Positions 50,039 through 58,498 of a stretch of 64,000 nucleotides of DNA are shown one piece after another; position 1 is the first letter of the stretch, and every line of letters starts with the position of its first letter. The stretch lies in the NCBI GenBank assembly GCA_018269075.1, contig JAFDVJ010000035.1, forward strand, positions 1 to 64,000. Reading direction: 5' to 3'. Both the position numbers and the translations under genes were made by a program. Origin of the DNA: Acidobacteriota bacterium. Lineage in GTDB: Bacteria > Acidobacteriota > Blastocatellia > Pyrinomonadales > Pyrinomonadaceae. Under the pieces are notes generated by a model. That model searched no databases. It saw only the letters and a list, made by a program, of their open reading frames with translations, and was not told where the DNA came from.

Positions 50039-51208
50039 AAATTTCAAGCAGACCGGCGCGGGGATTTGCGCGGCGATGCCGGTCGACTGGAGTTTGCCGG
50101 TCGCTTCGTCGATCCGGAAAACAACGACCGAGTCCGAATCCTGATTGGCGGCCAGCAGAAATTTTCCGTCCGGCGAAATCGCGAAATTGCGCGGTTTTTT
50201 GCCGCCGGTCGGCGTGTGCCCGACGTATTCGAGCTTGCCGGTTTTCTGGTCGATCTTATAAGAAACAATGCTGTTATGGCCGCGGTTCGAGCCGTAGAGA
50301 AACCGTCCGTCGGGCGTCACGTGAATGTCCGCGCAGGTCGCACCGGCGGTCGACGCGTCCGGCGGCAGCGTCGGCACGGTCTGGATTTCCCGGAGCATTC
50401 CGATCGTTTCGTCATAGCCGAACGACGTGATCGTCAAATCGAGCTCGTTGATCAGAAACGCCATTTTTCCGCCCGGATGAAACGTGAAATGACGCGGGCC
50501 GGCGCCCGGTTTCATCGAATGAAACGGGTCGTTTTCATTGGCCTTGAGCCGGCCGGTCCGGTCGTCGAAGGCGTAGATCATCAGCTTGTCGATGCCTAAG
50601 TCAGCGGCAAACGCGAATCGATTATTGCGGTCTAATGTAATCGAATGCGCGTGTGCCGCTTCTTGTCGGTCCTTGTTCGGACCGAAACCGGTATGTTGGA
50701 GGAGCTGGACGAAATCGCCGAGCCGTCCGTCCTTTTCGATCGGATGGACGGAAACGTTACCTCCGAGATAGTTGGCGACGAGCACGAAGCGGCCGTTCTC
50801 GCTCGTCGTGATGAAACACGGCGCCGCGCCGAGGCTCAGCTTGCGGTTCAGAAACGTCAGATTGCCCGTTTTTTGGTCGATCGCGAACGCGCTCACGGTG
50901 CCGGTCTTCAGGCCCTCGTATTCAAGCAGCTCGTTGACCGCGTAAAGATACCGGCGGTTTTTGTCGATCGCCAGAAAAGACGGATCGGCGACGTTTTTGA
51001 CCGTGTGGAGCGGCGTCAGCTTTCCCGTTTCCGTGTCGAATTTCTGGACGTAGATGCCCTCGCTCTTGGTGTTCGAAGTGTAAGTGCCGATGTAAAGCAG
51101 CATTTCTTTCGTCTTTTTCGCGTTCTGCGCCCGCAAATCCTGCGCCAGCAGCGCCGTTCCGGCGAGTCCGGCTCCCAAAAATTCGCGTCGTGTAAGTTTA
51201 TCTGACAT
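50033..51208 (-). CDS. Lactonase-family beta-propeller protein (YbhE-like, Tat-exported)
   Basis: 391 residues. The twin-arginine-type signal is RREFLGAGLAGTALLAQDLRAQ. A seven-bladed propeller of the 6-phosphogluconolactonase (YbhE)/muconate-lactonizing family follows: LLYIGTYTSNTKSEGIYVQKFDTETGKL, FLAIDKNRRYLYAVNE, FVLVANYLGGNVSVHPI, AHAHSITLDRNNRFAFAADLG, PRHFTFHPGGKMAFLINE. A periplasmic location argues against the pentose-phosphate role and for hydrolysis of sugar lactones formed outside the cytoplasm. Its start overlaps the ROK kinase 3' end by 11 bases, so the pair is coupled. Confidence 0.85.
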   Translation of the reverse strand: MSDKLTRREFLGAGLAGTALLAQDLRAQNAKKTKEMLLYIGTYTSNTKSEGIYVQKFDTETGKLTPLHTVKNVADPSFLAIDKNRRYLYAVNELLEYEGLKTGTVSAFAIDQKTGNLTFLNRKLSLGAAPCFITTSENGRFVLVANYLGGNVSVHPIEKDGRLGDFVQLLQHTGFGPNKDRQEAAHAHSITLDRNNRFAFAADLGIDKLMIYAFDDRTGRLKANENDPFHSMKPGAGPRHFTFHPGGKMAFLINELDLTITSFGYDETIGMLREIQTVPTLPPDASTAGATCADIHVTPDGRFLYGSNRGHNSIVSYKIDQKTGKLEYVGHTPTGGKKPRNFAISPDGKFLLAANQDSDSVVVFRIDEATGKLQSTGIAAQIPAPVCLKFS

Positions 51209-52166
51209 TTTGCCCCCTTTCGAGCGCGCTTTTTCCGAGGATCAGCGCGCCGCAGACGCCGCTTTCGCTGCCGAGCGTCGCCTTCAGAATCTCGACCTTT
51301 TCGATCGGCAGCATCGTCACGTTTTTCCCGATCGCCTCGCGGAGCGGCCCCAGCAGCAGCTCGCCGGCCGCCGCCACGCCGCCGCCGATCACCACCGCCT
51401 GCGGCGCGACGATCGTGATCGCGTTGCCGAGCCCGATCGCCAGAAATTCGATCGTTTCGTCCCAGACGGCCCGCGCCGTCGCGTTGTCGCTGCGGACCGC
51501 TTCGACGACCGTTTCGGCCGTGATCCGCCGGTAATTTTCGACGTTTCCGCCGTTCTGCGCGGCCAGCCGCTCGCGCATCCGCCGCGCGATGCCGGTTCCC
51601 GAAGCGATCGTTTCGAGACAGCCGCGCGCGCCGCAGCGGCAGGCCGTGCCGTGCGGATCGACGATCGTGTGGCCGACCTCGCCCGCGCCGGCCTGAACGC
51701 CGTGATGAATCCGGCCCTCGCAGACGATCGCGCCGCCGATGCCGGTCGAGATCGTCACGTAAAAAAGATCGCGAAACCCGCGGCCGGCCCCGAAAAAATA
51801 CTCGCCGAGCGCGGCGGCGTTGGCGTCGTTGTCGAGCACGACCGGCACGCCGAATCGCTTTTCGACCAGCTCGACGAGCGGAAAATCGATCCAGCCCGGC
51901 AGATTCGTCGGCGACAGCACGAGCCCGCGCTCGATATCGATCGGGCCGGGACAGCCGATCCCGACGGCGCCGAGCGCGGCCCCGGTTTCGGCCAGCATCT
52001 CTTCGATCGCCCGCAGGATCTCGTCCACAATCTTTTCCGGGCCGCGCGCGACGTCGGTCGGAAAACGGCGGTCGGCGACGCGCCCGCCCGCTTGATTTTC
52101 GAGCGCGACGGCGATCTTCGTTCCGCCGATGTCGATGCCGGCCACAATCTTTTGGCTCATTCCCAA
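51198..52166 (-). CDS. ROK-family sugar kinase (glucokinase-like)
   Basis: 322 residues with a complete ROK kinase signature: ATP loop IDIGGTKIAVAL (11-22), DNDANAAALGEY with catalytic D115, GGAIVCEGRIHHGVQAGAGEVGH (H166) and the full zinc motif CRCGARGCLE (176-185). No DNA-binding domain is present, so it is a kinase, unlike the ROK repressor at 40199. It would phosphorylate glucose, mannose or N-acetylated hexoses entering through the SSS symporter. ATG 52160 is an alternative start. It is coupled to the lactonase gene downstream. Confidence 0.9.
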   Translation of the reverse strand: MGMSQKIVAGIDIGGTKIAVALENQAGGRVADRRFPTDVARGPEKIVDEILRAIEEMLAETGAALGAVGIGCPGPIDIERGLVLSPTNLPGWIDFPLVELVEKRFGVPVVLDNDANAAALGEYFFGAGRGFRDLFYVTISTGIGGAIVCEGRIHHGVQAGAGEVGHTIVDPHGTACRCGARGCLETIASGTGIARRMRERLAAQNGGNVENYRRITAETVVEAVRSDNATARAVWDETIEFLAIGLGNAITIVAPQAVVIGGGVAAAGELLLGPLREAIGKNVTMLPIEKVEILKATLGSESGVCGALILGKSALERGQNVR

Positions 52167-52201
52167 TTCAAAATCCCCCTTGTTTTTTCTGACTGTTCAG
52201 G

Positions 52202-52331
52202 ACTGTGTAAATTAAAGTTCCCGATGATTTCAGTTCTGATCTTTGGTCTTTGGTCTTGGATTTTAGATTTTCTTTCAAAGATCTAAGATCAAAGGCCGTC
52301 GAAACTATTAAAGAACCTTACTTTACACAGT
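52202..52331. repeat. TTTGGTC-family element inside an outer inverted pair
   Basis: The inner element has the border GATGATTTCAGTT (52223-52235), CTTTGGTCTTTGGTCTT, the loop with TTTTCTTTC and the inverted array AAGATCAAAG ending 52294. Outside it, ACTGTGTAAA (52202-52211) and TTTACACAGT (52322-52331) are exact complements. The gap lies between the GH20 and ROK kinase genes. Confidence 0.75.
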
Positions 52332-52337
52332 ATTTAG

Positions 52338-54401
52338 CTATTTTTCCGAAACTTCGACGACCATCTTCCGGACGGCGTCGACGACGACCAGTTCGAGCCC
52401 CGCCTTCTGTTTGGCGATCTCGTCGAGTGCTTTGAGATGCGCGTCGCGCCACCCGGCCGGCCGGTCGCTCGAAGAAGCGGCGGTCGGAAGCCGGCGCAGC
52501 TTCAGATCCTCGAACGCCGCGCGGGCGATTCTCGCGAGCGCCGTGAAATCGGCGGCTAACTGGCGCGCCTCGGCGAGCGCCGGCGAATTTTCGGTCTGGT
52601 CCTTGAGATCGTCCCCGGCCGCCCTCCATTCGCCGAGCATTTTCTCGATCAGCAGGGCGTTCTGCGGCACGTCGCGGCGGGCGATCAGCTCGTCGACCGC
52701 CTTATTGAAAATTCGCGCGCCCGGCGCGTCGGCCTGCGCGGCGTCGATCAGACCGGTCAGCGGCGAGAGCATCGTCTGCGGCCGGACCTGATAGCGGCGG
52801 TAGCCCTTGACGGGCTCGGCGACCGAAAGCAGCGTCTCCAAAGCATTGATGTTCGTCCCGCCGGCGAGCCGCCGCAGCAGCATCGCCTGATTTCTGCGGT
52901 GCGTCAGGCCGAGCTCTTCGAGCCGCGTCGAAACCGTGTCGAGCCGCCGGTACATATCGTCGACTTCCGTCACCTCGCGCGGCGACCAGAGCCGCTCGGC
53001 GATCGCCGCCGTGCGCGGCCAGATGCGCGAATCGATCGTCTCGGGCGAAACCCATTCGGCCCACATCGTCGCCTCGCCGCCGAGCACGCGTTTTTGTTCC
53101 TCGGCCGAGAGCGTCGTATTGGCCGGCAGCGGATCGACCGCGTAATGCTCCGAGGCCGGGTTCATCAGGTCGATGTAGTAGCCGTTCGACAAGATTCCCT
53201 GATTGCCCTGCCGCGAAACCTTGGCGAGCGATTCCTGCCCGCGCCACGACTGGATGACGATGTTTTTCGGGATGTCGGGCTGAAAGATCTCGTCCCAGCC
53301 CATCATGATCTTGCCGTTCTTCTGGATGAACTTGAGGATCCGCTGGTTGAAATACTGCTGCAGCGCGTCCTGGTTCTTGAGGCCCTTTTCCTTCATAAAG
53401 GCCTGAATTTTCGGGTTCGCGGCCCACTGCTTGCCCTCGTTCTCGTCGCCGCCGATGTGCATATATTTATCGGGAAAGAGCCCGGCCATCTCGGCGAAAA
53501 AGACTTCGAGCAGCTTGTAGGTCTGCTCGTTCGTCGGGTCGAGCGTCGGGTCGAAGATCCCGGGCCGGCGCTCGATCTGATACGGGCCCGGCAGGCTCGC
53601 GATCTCCGGGTGCGAGACGACCCACGAGGTCGCGTGGCCCGGCATATCGAACTCCGGCATCACGCGAATGCCGCGGTCGGCGGCGTAGCGGATGATGTCG
53701 CGGATCTGCTCCTGCGTGTAGAACAGACCGTCCGAGCCCATCGTGTGCAGCTCGGGGAATTTTTTGCTTTCGACGCGGAAGCCCTGATCCTCGGTCAGAT
53801 GCCAGTGCAGGACGTTCATCTTGACGGCGGCGAGCGCGTCGAGATTGCGCTTGATGACCTCGACCGGCTGAAAATGCCGCGCCGAATCGATTAGCAGGCC
53901 GCGCCACGCGAACCGCGGCCGGTCCTTGATCGCGACGGCCGGCAGATAAAAACCGGCGCGGTCGCCTTCGAGAAGCTGGAGAAACGTTTCGAGCCCGCGC
54001 ATCGCGCCGACCGTCGTCGGGGCCTTGAGCCGCGCCTGCTTGTCGTCGATGTCGAGCGTGTAGGACTCGTCGTCGCCGAGCTGCGGGATCGCGCTGCCGG
54101 TCGAAGCCGTTTCGATGAGCAGCGAGGCCTTGCCGGCGTCGGCCGCGAAATCGCGCGATAATTCCAGCAGCGTCCGGCCTTCGAGCCGCCGCATCGCGCG
54201 GGAAACATAGGCTTTCAGCCGCTCGTCGGTCTTGCCCGCGAGCGCGACCGTAAAGTCCTTCGTGACGGCCAGCCGCCCGCTCTTCCAGACGACGCCGGCC
54301 GGCACCGGCATCAGACTGCGGCGCGCCGCGACGAGATCCTGCGCCGAAGCGATCAGCGCGGCCGCGAAAATAATCGTGATAAATAAAACAAGTCTGCTCA
54401 T
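52338..54401 (-). CDS. Exported GH20 beta-N-acetylhexosaminidase
   Basis: 687 residues with a signal peptide (LVLFITIIFAAALIASAQ). The GH20b-like N-domain (about 30-160) precedes the TIM barrel: RFAWRGLLIDSARHFQPVEVIKRNLDALAAVKMNVLHWHLTEDQGFRVE, VMPEFDMPGHATSW, then the catalytic pair D319-E320 in MHIGGDENEGKQW. The C-terminal 150 residues are helical. It removes terminal GlcNAc or GalNAc from chitin oligosaccharides or glycoproteins by substrate-assisted catalysis. It lies 25 bases after the GH5 gene, so cotranscription is likely. Confidence 0.94.
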   Translation of the reverse strand: MSRLVLFITIIFAAALIASAQDLVAARRSLMPVPAGVVWKSGRLAVTKDFTVALAGKTDERLKAYVSRAMRRLEGRTLLELSRDFAADAGKASLLIETASTGSAIPQLGDDESYTLDIDDKQARLKAPTTVGAMRGLETFLQLLEGDRAGFYLPAVAIKDRPRFAWRGLLIDSARHFQPVEVIKRNLDALAAVKMNVLHWHLTEDQGFRVESKKFPELHTMGSDGLFYTQEQIRDIIRYAADRGIRVMPEFDMPGHATSWVVSHPEIASLPGPYQIERRPGIFDPTLDPTNEQTYKLLEVFFAEMAGLFPDKYMHIGGDENEGKQWAANPKIQAFMKEKGLKNQDALQQYFNQRILKFIQKNGKIMMGWDEIFQPDIPKNIVIQSWRGQESLAKVSRQGNQGILSNGYYIDLMNPASEHYAVDPLPANTTLSAEEQKRVLGGEATMWAEWVSPETIDSRIWPRTAAIAERLWSPREVTEVDDMYRRLDTVSTRLEELGLTHRRNQAMLLRRLAGGTNINALETLLSVAEPVKGYRRYQVRPQTMLSPLTGLIDAAQADAPGARIFNKAVDELIARRDVPQNALLIEKMLGEWRAAGDDLKDQTENSPALAEARQLAADFTALARIARAAFEDLKLRRLPTAASSSDRPAGWRDAHLKALDEIAKQKAGLELVVVDAVRKMVVEVSEK

Positions 54402-54426
54402 CGTGTAATAATATCAGAATCTCAAA

Positions 54427-55548
54427 TCAGCGACCGAAGCCGTCGATCGCCTGCCGCATACAGCCGGCGATGCGGGTCGTGCCCTTTTCGAACATATTGA
54501 AGCCGTCGTTCCATTCCCACCACGCGTTCGGGATCTTCAATTTCCCGAGCGCCGCGTAGACGACCGCCGCGTGACGACACCGGTCGGCGAGCGCGCCGTA
54601 TCTCGAATACGAGCCGAATTCGCCCAGGAAAATCGGCGCTTTGTATTTTTCCGACCAGTCTTTGGCCGCTTTGAGATCGGCGAACATTTTATCGCTCTGC
54701 GAATCGGCCTCGTAATCCCGGATCAAACCCTCGACCCATTTGCCCTTCGCGCTCGCCGGCACCTCGATCTTGACCTTCTTCGTCCACGGGAACGGCACGT
54801 CCCGGACGTCGGCAAGCCCTTCGCCGGCCCACGTCGCGCCCTGATGCGTGAAGAGGAACGGGTCGTAGTAATGAAACGTGTAGATGATGTTTCCGTCGGC
54901 GAACGGCGCGGATTCGATCAATGCTTTGCGCGAATTCCAGTCGTGAAAGCCGACGACGAGCGTATGCTTCGGCGCGATCGCGCGGACGGTTTTGATGAGC
55001 TCTGCGGCCTGCGCGCGCCATTCCTCGGCCGCGATGTCGTGCGGCTCATTGCGGAGCTCGAAAAGGACCTTTTCCGGGTCCGTATCCTTATATCGCGCGG
55101 CGAGCTCGCGCCAGAGCCAGACGAGCCGTTCGGTCGAGGCCGCGCCCGCCGTCTGGCCGTCGAACTCCGTGTGATGGAGATCGACGATCACGTTGAGACC
55201 GCTTTCGAGCGCCCGTTTGATAAAGACGTCGGCCGTTTTGAGCCCGTCCTCGTTCGTCCAGCGATAGGGCTTGTCGAGACTCGCCCACGCGCCGAAGCAG
55301 ATCGGGATGCGGACAGTTTTGAAACCGGCCGCCGCGATGTCGGCGAACTCTTTTTCGCGTTTCGCGGCTTCGTCCGGCTTGACGAAATCCGTGTAGTTCT
55401 TCGCCTTCGTCCCGTTCCACCAGTTTTCGAGAAACGAGAGGTTCATGCCGCGTCCGAGCCGTTCGGCGTGTTCGCGCGCGGGCGACTGCGCGGCCGCGAT
55501 TTGCAGGCCGACCATCAGAATCAGAATGACGATAACCGTTCTTTTCAT
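54427..55548 (-). CDS. Exported GH5 endoglycanase
   Basis: A 373-residue GH5 protein with a signal peptide (VIVILILMVGLQIAAAQ). Conserved segments are GMNLSFLENW, GFKTVRIPICFGAWASL, LNVIVDLHHTEFDG, the acid/base E168 in LFELRNEPH, FHDWNSRK, FHYYDPFLFTHQG and the nucleophile E310 in PIFLGEFGSY. GH5 covers cellulases, mannanases and beta-1,3-glucanases. The subfamily is not assignable by eye, but the layout (RNEPH, YYDPF, GEFG) is closest to endo-glucanase types. It acts outside the cytoplasm on polymer chains and feeds the GH3 and GH2 enzymes. Confidence 0.92.
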   Translation of the reverse strand: MKRTVIVILILMVGLQIAAAQSPAREHAERLGRGMNLSFLENWWNGTKAKNYTDFVKPDEAAKREKEFADIAAAGFKTVRIPICFGAWASLDKPYRWTNEDGLKTADVFIKRALESGLNVIVDLHHTEFDGQTAGAASTERLVWLWRELAARYKDTDPEKVLFELRNEPHDIAAEEWRAQAAELIKTVRAIAPKHTLVVGFHDWNSRKALIESAPFADGNIIYTFHYYDPFLFTHQGATWAGEGLADVRDVPFPWTKKVKIEVPASAKGKWVEGLIRDYEADSQSDKMFADLKAAKDWSEKYKAPIFLGEFGSYSRYGALADRCRHAAVVYAALGKLKIPNAWWEWNDGFNMFEKGTTRIAGCMRQAIDGFGR

Positions 55549-55627
55549 CGAAAAGCGTTGTTTTTCAGATATTTTACCGGAGCGAGACGAACCGCGGCGC
55601 GGCCCGTCTCACCCCGACCTTCATCGT

Positions 55628-57997
55628 TTATTTGAGCGTGAATTTTCCGGACTGTCCGCCGACCATCACCGTAAACTCTCCGGGTTCGACGGTCGGTTTG
55701 TTGTCCGAACCGATGAATGACAAATCGTCTTTGTTCAGTTTGAACGTGACGGTCTTGGTCTGGCCCGCGTCGAGCGCGATCTTCGCGAACCGGCGGACGC
55801 GCTTGCCGGCCGGCGAAAGCGTCGCGTATTCGTCGCGGACGTAGAGAATGACCGTCTCCTTGCCGGCCCGCGCGCCGGTGTTTTTGACGTCGACGCTGAC
55901 CGTCAGCTCGCCCGCCGCCGGAAACGTCGCCGACGAGAGCTTCAGATTGCTGTAGGCGTAGCTCGTGTAGCTCAGACCGAAGCCGAAATCGAACTGCGCG
56001 CGGTTGGCGGCATTGCCGAAGCCGGTCTCCTCGGTCTCGAACAGCTTGTGATCGTACATGATCAGGTTGTTCGGGTTGCGCGGGTAGGTGAACGGCAGTT
56101 TGCCGTTCGGGTTGTAGTCGCCGAAAAGCACGTCGGCGATCGCGGTGCCGCCCTCGCTCGACGGGTTGAGCGCGAGCAGGATCGCGGAAACCCGGTCGGC
56201 GATCCGGCTGATGATGCGCGGACGGCCTTCGACCATCACGAGCACGACCGGCTTGCCGGTCGCGATGATCCGCTCGGCGAAGCGGAGCTGCGTTTCGGAA
56301 AGCGTCAGATCGGTGACGTTGCCGGGCGTTTCGGTATACGATCCCTCGCCGAGACAGAGCACGACCGTGTCGGCGTCTTTGGCCTTGTCGACGGCTTTCT
56401 CGACGTCCGTTTCGACGTCGATGTCGGTCGGCGTGCCGTTCGACGGCGAGTTCGGCGGGCGGGTGATCTTCGTGCCCTGAACGAACTCGAAATTACGGCC
56501 GCCGAGCTTCTGCTCGATCGCTTTTTGGATCGTCGGCTTGTTCTTCGGATAAAGAGATTCCTCCGAGCCCTGCCAGACCCACGTCCAGCCGTTGTTGAGC
56601 GAGATCAGCGAGTCGGCGGTCGGGCCGGTGACGAGCACCTTTTTATTCTTCGCGAGCGGCAGCGTGTTCCTGTCGTTCTTCAAAAGGACGAGCGATTCGC
56701 GCGCGGCTTCGAGCGAGACTTCGGCGTATTCCGGACGGCCGAAATTGCTCTTCGCGGCGTCGGACGGCATCGGATTTTCGAAGAGCCCGAGCTCGTATTT
56801 GACGCGCAGAATGCGGCGCACGGCGTCGTCGATCCGCGTCATCGGCACTTTGCCTTCCTTGACGAGCTGGATCAGAAGATCGGCGAAGCTGTAGTCGTTC
56901 GGGACCATCGACATATCGATGCCGGCCATCACGGCCATCCGCGTCGCTTCCTTCTCGTCGGGCGCGACCCTCCAGAACGTGACGAGTTTCTTGATGTCCT
57001 CCCAGTCGGAGACGATGAAGCCGTCGAACTTCAATTCGCCCTTGAGAATGTCGGTCATCACGTGCTTGTTGACGTGGCCCGGCACGCCGTTGATCTCGGC
57101 CGAGTTGATCATCACCGTCCGCGCGCCGGATTTGACGGCCGTCTCGAAGGTCGGCAGAAAATACTCGCGCAGGTAATTTTCGGGAATCCACGCCGGCGTG
57201 CGGTCGCGGCCCGTCAGCGGAAAACTGTAGCCCATATAGTGCTTGAGGCTCGACGCGACCGACGTTTCGCTGCGGAGATCGTCGCCTTCGAGCCCGCGGA
57301 CGAACGCCGCGCCCATCACTTTCGCGAGATACGGGTCCTCGCCGAACGTCTCCCAGAAACGCGGCCAGACCGGCTGGCGGCCGATGTCGAGCACCGGCGA
57401 AAAGCTCCACGGCAGCGCCGCCGCGCGCGTTTCGGCGGCGGTGATCTGCGCCGCGCGGTGCATCAGGAGCGGGTTCCACGTCGCGGCCATCCCGATCTCC
57501 TGCGGGAAGAGCGTCGCGTCGCGGACGTAGTTCGCGCCGTGGATCGAATCGATGCCGTAAATGTTCGGGATCTTGAGCCGCGTCTTGCCCGAGGCTTTTT
57601 GGATCTCGCCGACGATCTCGCGCCATTTATCGACCGAGAGCGCCTGATCGCTGACGTTGAGGATCGAGCCGACGCCGTATTTGACGATCGCCTTGTCGAG
57701 CTTCGCCGGATCGATCTGCGCGTCCTGATCGCGGCCCTTGATGATCATTCCGAGCGCAAGCTGCGTCATCTGCCCGACTTTTTCTTCGAGCGTCATCTTT
57801 TTGAGCAGCGCCTCGATCTGCTTCGAGTAATCGGGCCGCGGCTTGGCGAGCTTCATCATCTTTTGCAGATACGCCTGACTGTCGGCGAGATCGGTCATCG
57901 CGAGCGTTTTCGCGTCCTGCGCAAAACTTTGTTGCACTTGTAGACAAAAGGTCTGAAAGAAAATGGCGACTAATAGGAAAAAAGCTGTCGTTTTCAT
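55628..57997 (-). CDS. Exported GH3 beta-glucosidase, copy 2
   Basis: A 789-residue GH3 enzyme. The signal peptide is FFLLVAIFFQTFCLQVQQSFAQ. The barrel has YGIDSIHGANYV, LKHYMGYSFPLTGRDRTPAW and the nucleophile region FDGFIVSDWEDI with D331. The C-domain has LVLLKNDRNTLPLAKNKKVLVTGPTAD and VVLCLGEGSYTETPGNV, then a Fn3-like domain (AGKETVILYVRDEYATLSPAGKRVRRF). The pattern resembles beta-glucosidases of the BglX/ExoI-like group active on cello- and beta-1,3-oligosaccharides. It is the first gene of the minus-strand glycan locus. A GntR-type palindrome lies 228 bases upstream. Confidence 0.92.
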   Translation of the reverse strand: MKTTAFFLLVAIFFQTFCLQVQQSFAQDAKTLAMTDLADSQAYLQKMMKLAKPRPDYSKQIEALLKKMTLEEKVGQMTQLALGMIIKGRDQDAQIDPAKLDKAIVKYGVGSILNVSDQALSVDKWREIVGEIQKASGKTRLKIPNIYGIDSIHGANYVRDATLFPQEIGMAATWNPLLMHRAAQITAAETRAAALPWSFSPVLDIGRQPVWPRFWETFGEDPYLAKVMGAAFVRGLEGDDLRSETSVASSLKHYMGYSFPLTGRDRTPAWIPENYLREYFLPTFETAVKSGARTVMINSAEINGVPGHVNKHVMTDILKGELKFDGFIVSDWEDIKKLVTFWRVAPDEKEATRMAVMAGIDMSMVPNDYSFADLLIQLVKEGKVPMTRIDDAVRRILRVKYELGLFENPMPSDAAKSNFGRPEYAEVSLEAARESLVLLKNDRNTLPLAKNKKVLVTGPTADSLISLNNGWTWVWQGSEESLYPKNKPTIQKAIEQKLGGRNFEFVQGTKITRPPNSPSNGTPTDIDVETDVEKAVDKAKDADTVVLCLGEGSYTETPGNVTDLTLSETQLRFAERIIATGKPVVLVMVEGRPRIISRIADRVSAILLALNPSSEGGTAIADVLFGDYNPNGKLPFTYPRNPNNLIMYDHKLFETEETGFGNAANRAQFDFGFGLSYTSYAYSNLKLSSATFPAAGELTVSVDVKNTGARAGKETVILYVRDEYATLSPAGKRVRRFAKIALDAGQTKTVTFKLNKDDLSFIGSDNKPTVEPGEFTVMVGGQSGKFTLK

Positions 57998-58498
57998 TTG
58001 GATTCTAAGTTTTCCTTTAGATAAAAGAAGAAATTGAAAAGCTGCCGTTCCATTCTATTCAATCCTTTCAAATTCTTCAAGATTTTTTTCGTTTTTTGAT
58101 GTTTTTCTGAAAATCGCCGATAACCCCTGCGATTGCAGTAGTTTTCAACTGTTCTGCCGGACGCCGCGCCGGACGCCGCCGGGACAGGAAACGGGCGATG
58201 TCCGGACGGCGCCGGCAAAGCGATAATTGGTCTGACCAATTGCGTTCCCGCTTTCGACCCGCCTCTGCCGGGATTTCCGCCGGTTCGTCAAGAAAAACGG
58301 GCGGCCGATCCCGCAATTTCGTTATCGCCGACGGCGGGTTTCGCGAAAAAGAAAGTTTTCGTCACGCTCGCGAGGCGACTGCAAAAGACGCTCGCGGAAA
58401 TTTAATTTTCTGTTACAATAAACTAACCGAACTTTGTTTTACGACCAGACAAAAGTAATATAAACTATTTCCGTAAAAATTAAAAATGGAGAAAGACG
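57998..58498. other. 501-base divergent regulatory region
   Basis: The gap lies between the divergent GH3 gene (minus) and a small exported gene (plus). It holds a 17-bp GntR/PdhR-like palindrome at 58225-58241, imperfect GCCGGACGCCGC direct repeats near 58156-58182 and an AT-rich leader before 58499. A GGAGAAAG Shine-Dalgarno is at 58488-58495. Short frames in it lack codon character and were not called. Confidence 0.5.
58225..58241. promoter_or_regulatory. GntR/PdhR-like operator palindrome
   Basis: AATTGGTCTGACCAATT has perfect 8-bp arms around one central base. It matches the established TTGGTnTGACCAA core bound by FadR-subfamily GntR regulators such as PdhR. It lies between the divergent GH3 and exported-protein genes. 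No GntR gene is present in the window. Confidence 0.5.

Noticed and set aside
58077-58458. Small frames on both strands between the GH3 and exported-protein genes
   Set aside because: They overlap the palindrome and direct repeats, lack start signals and have no codon bias.
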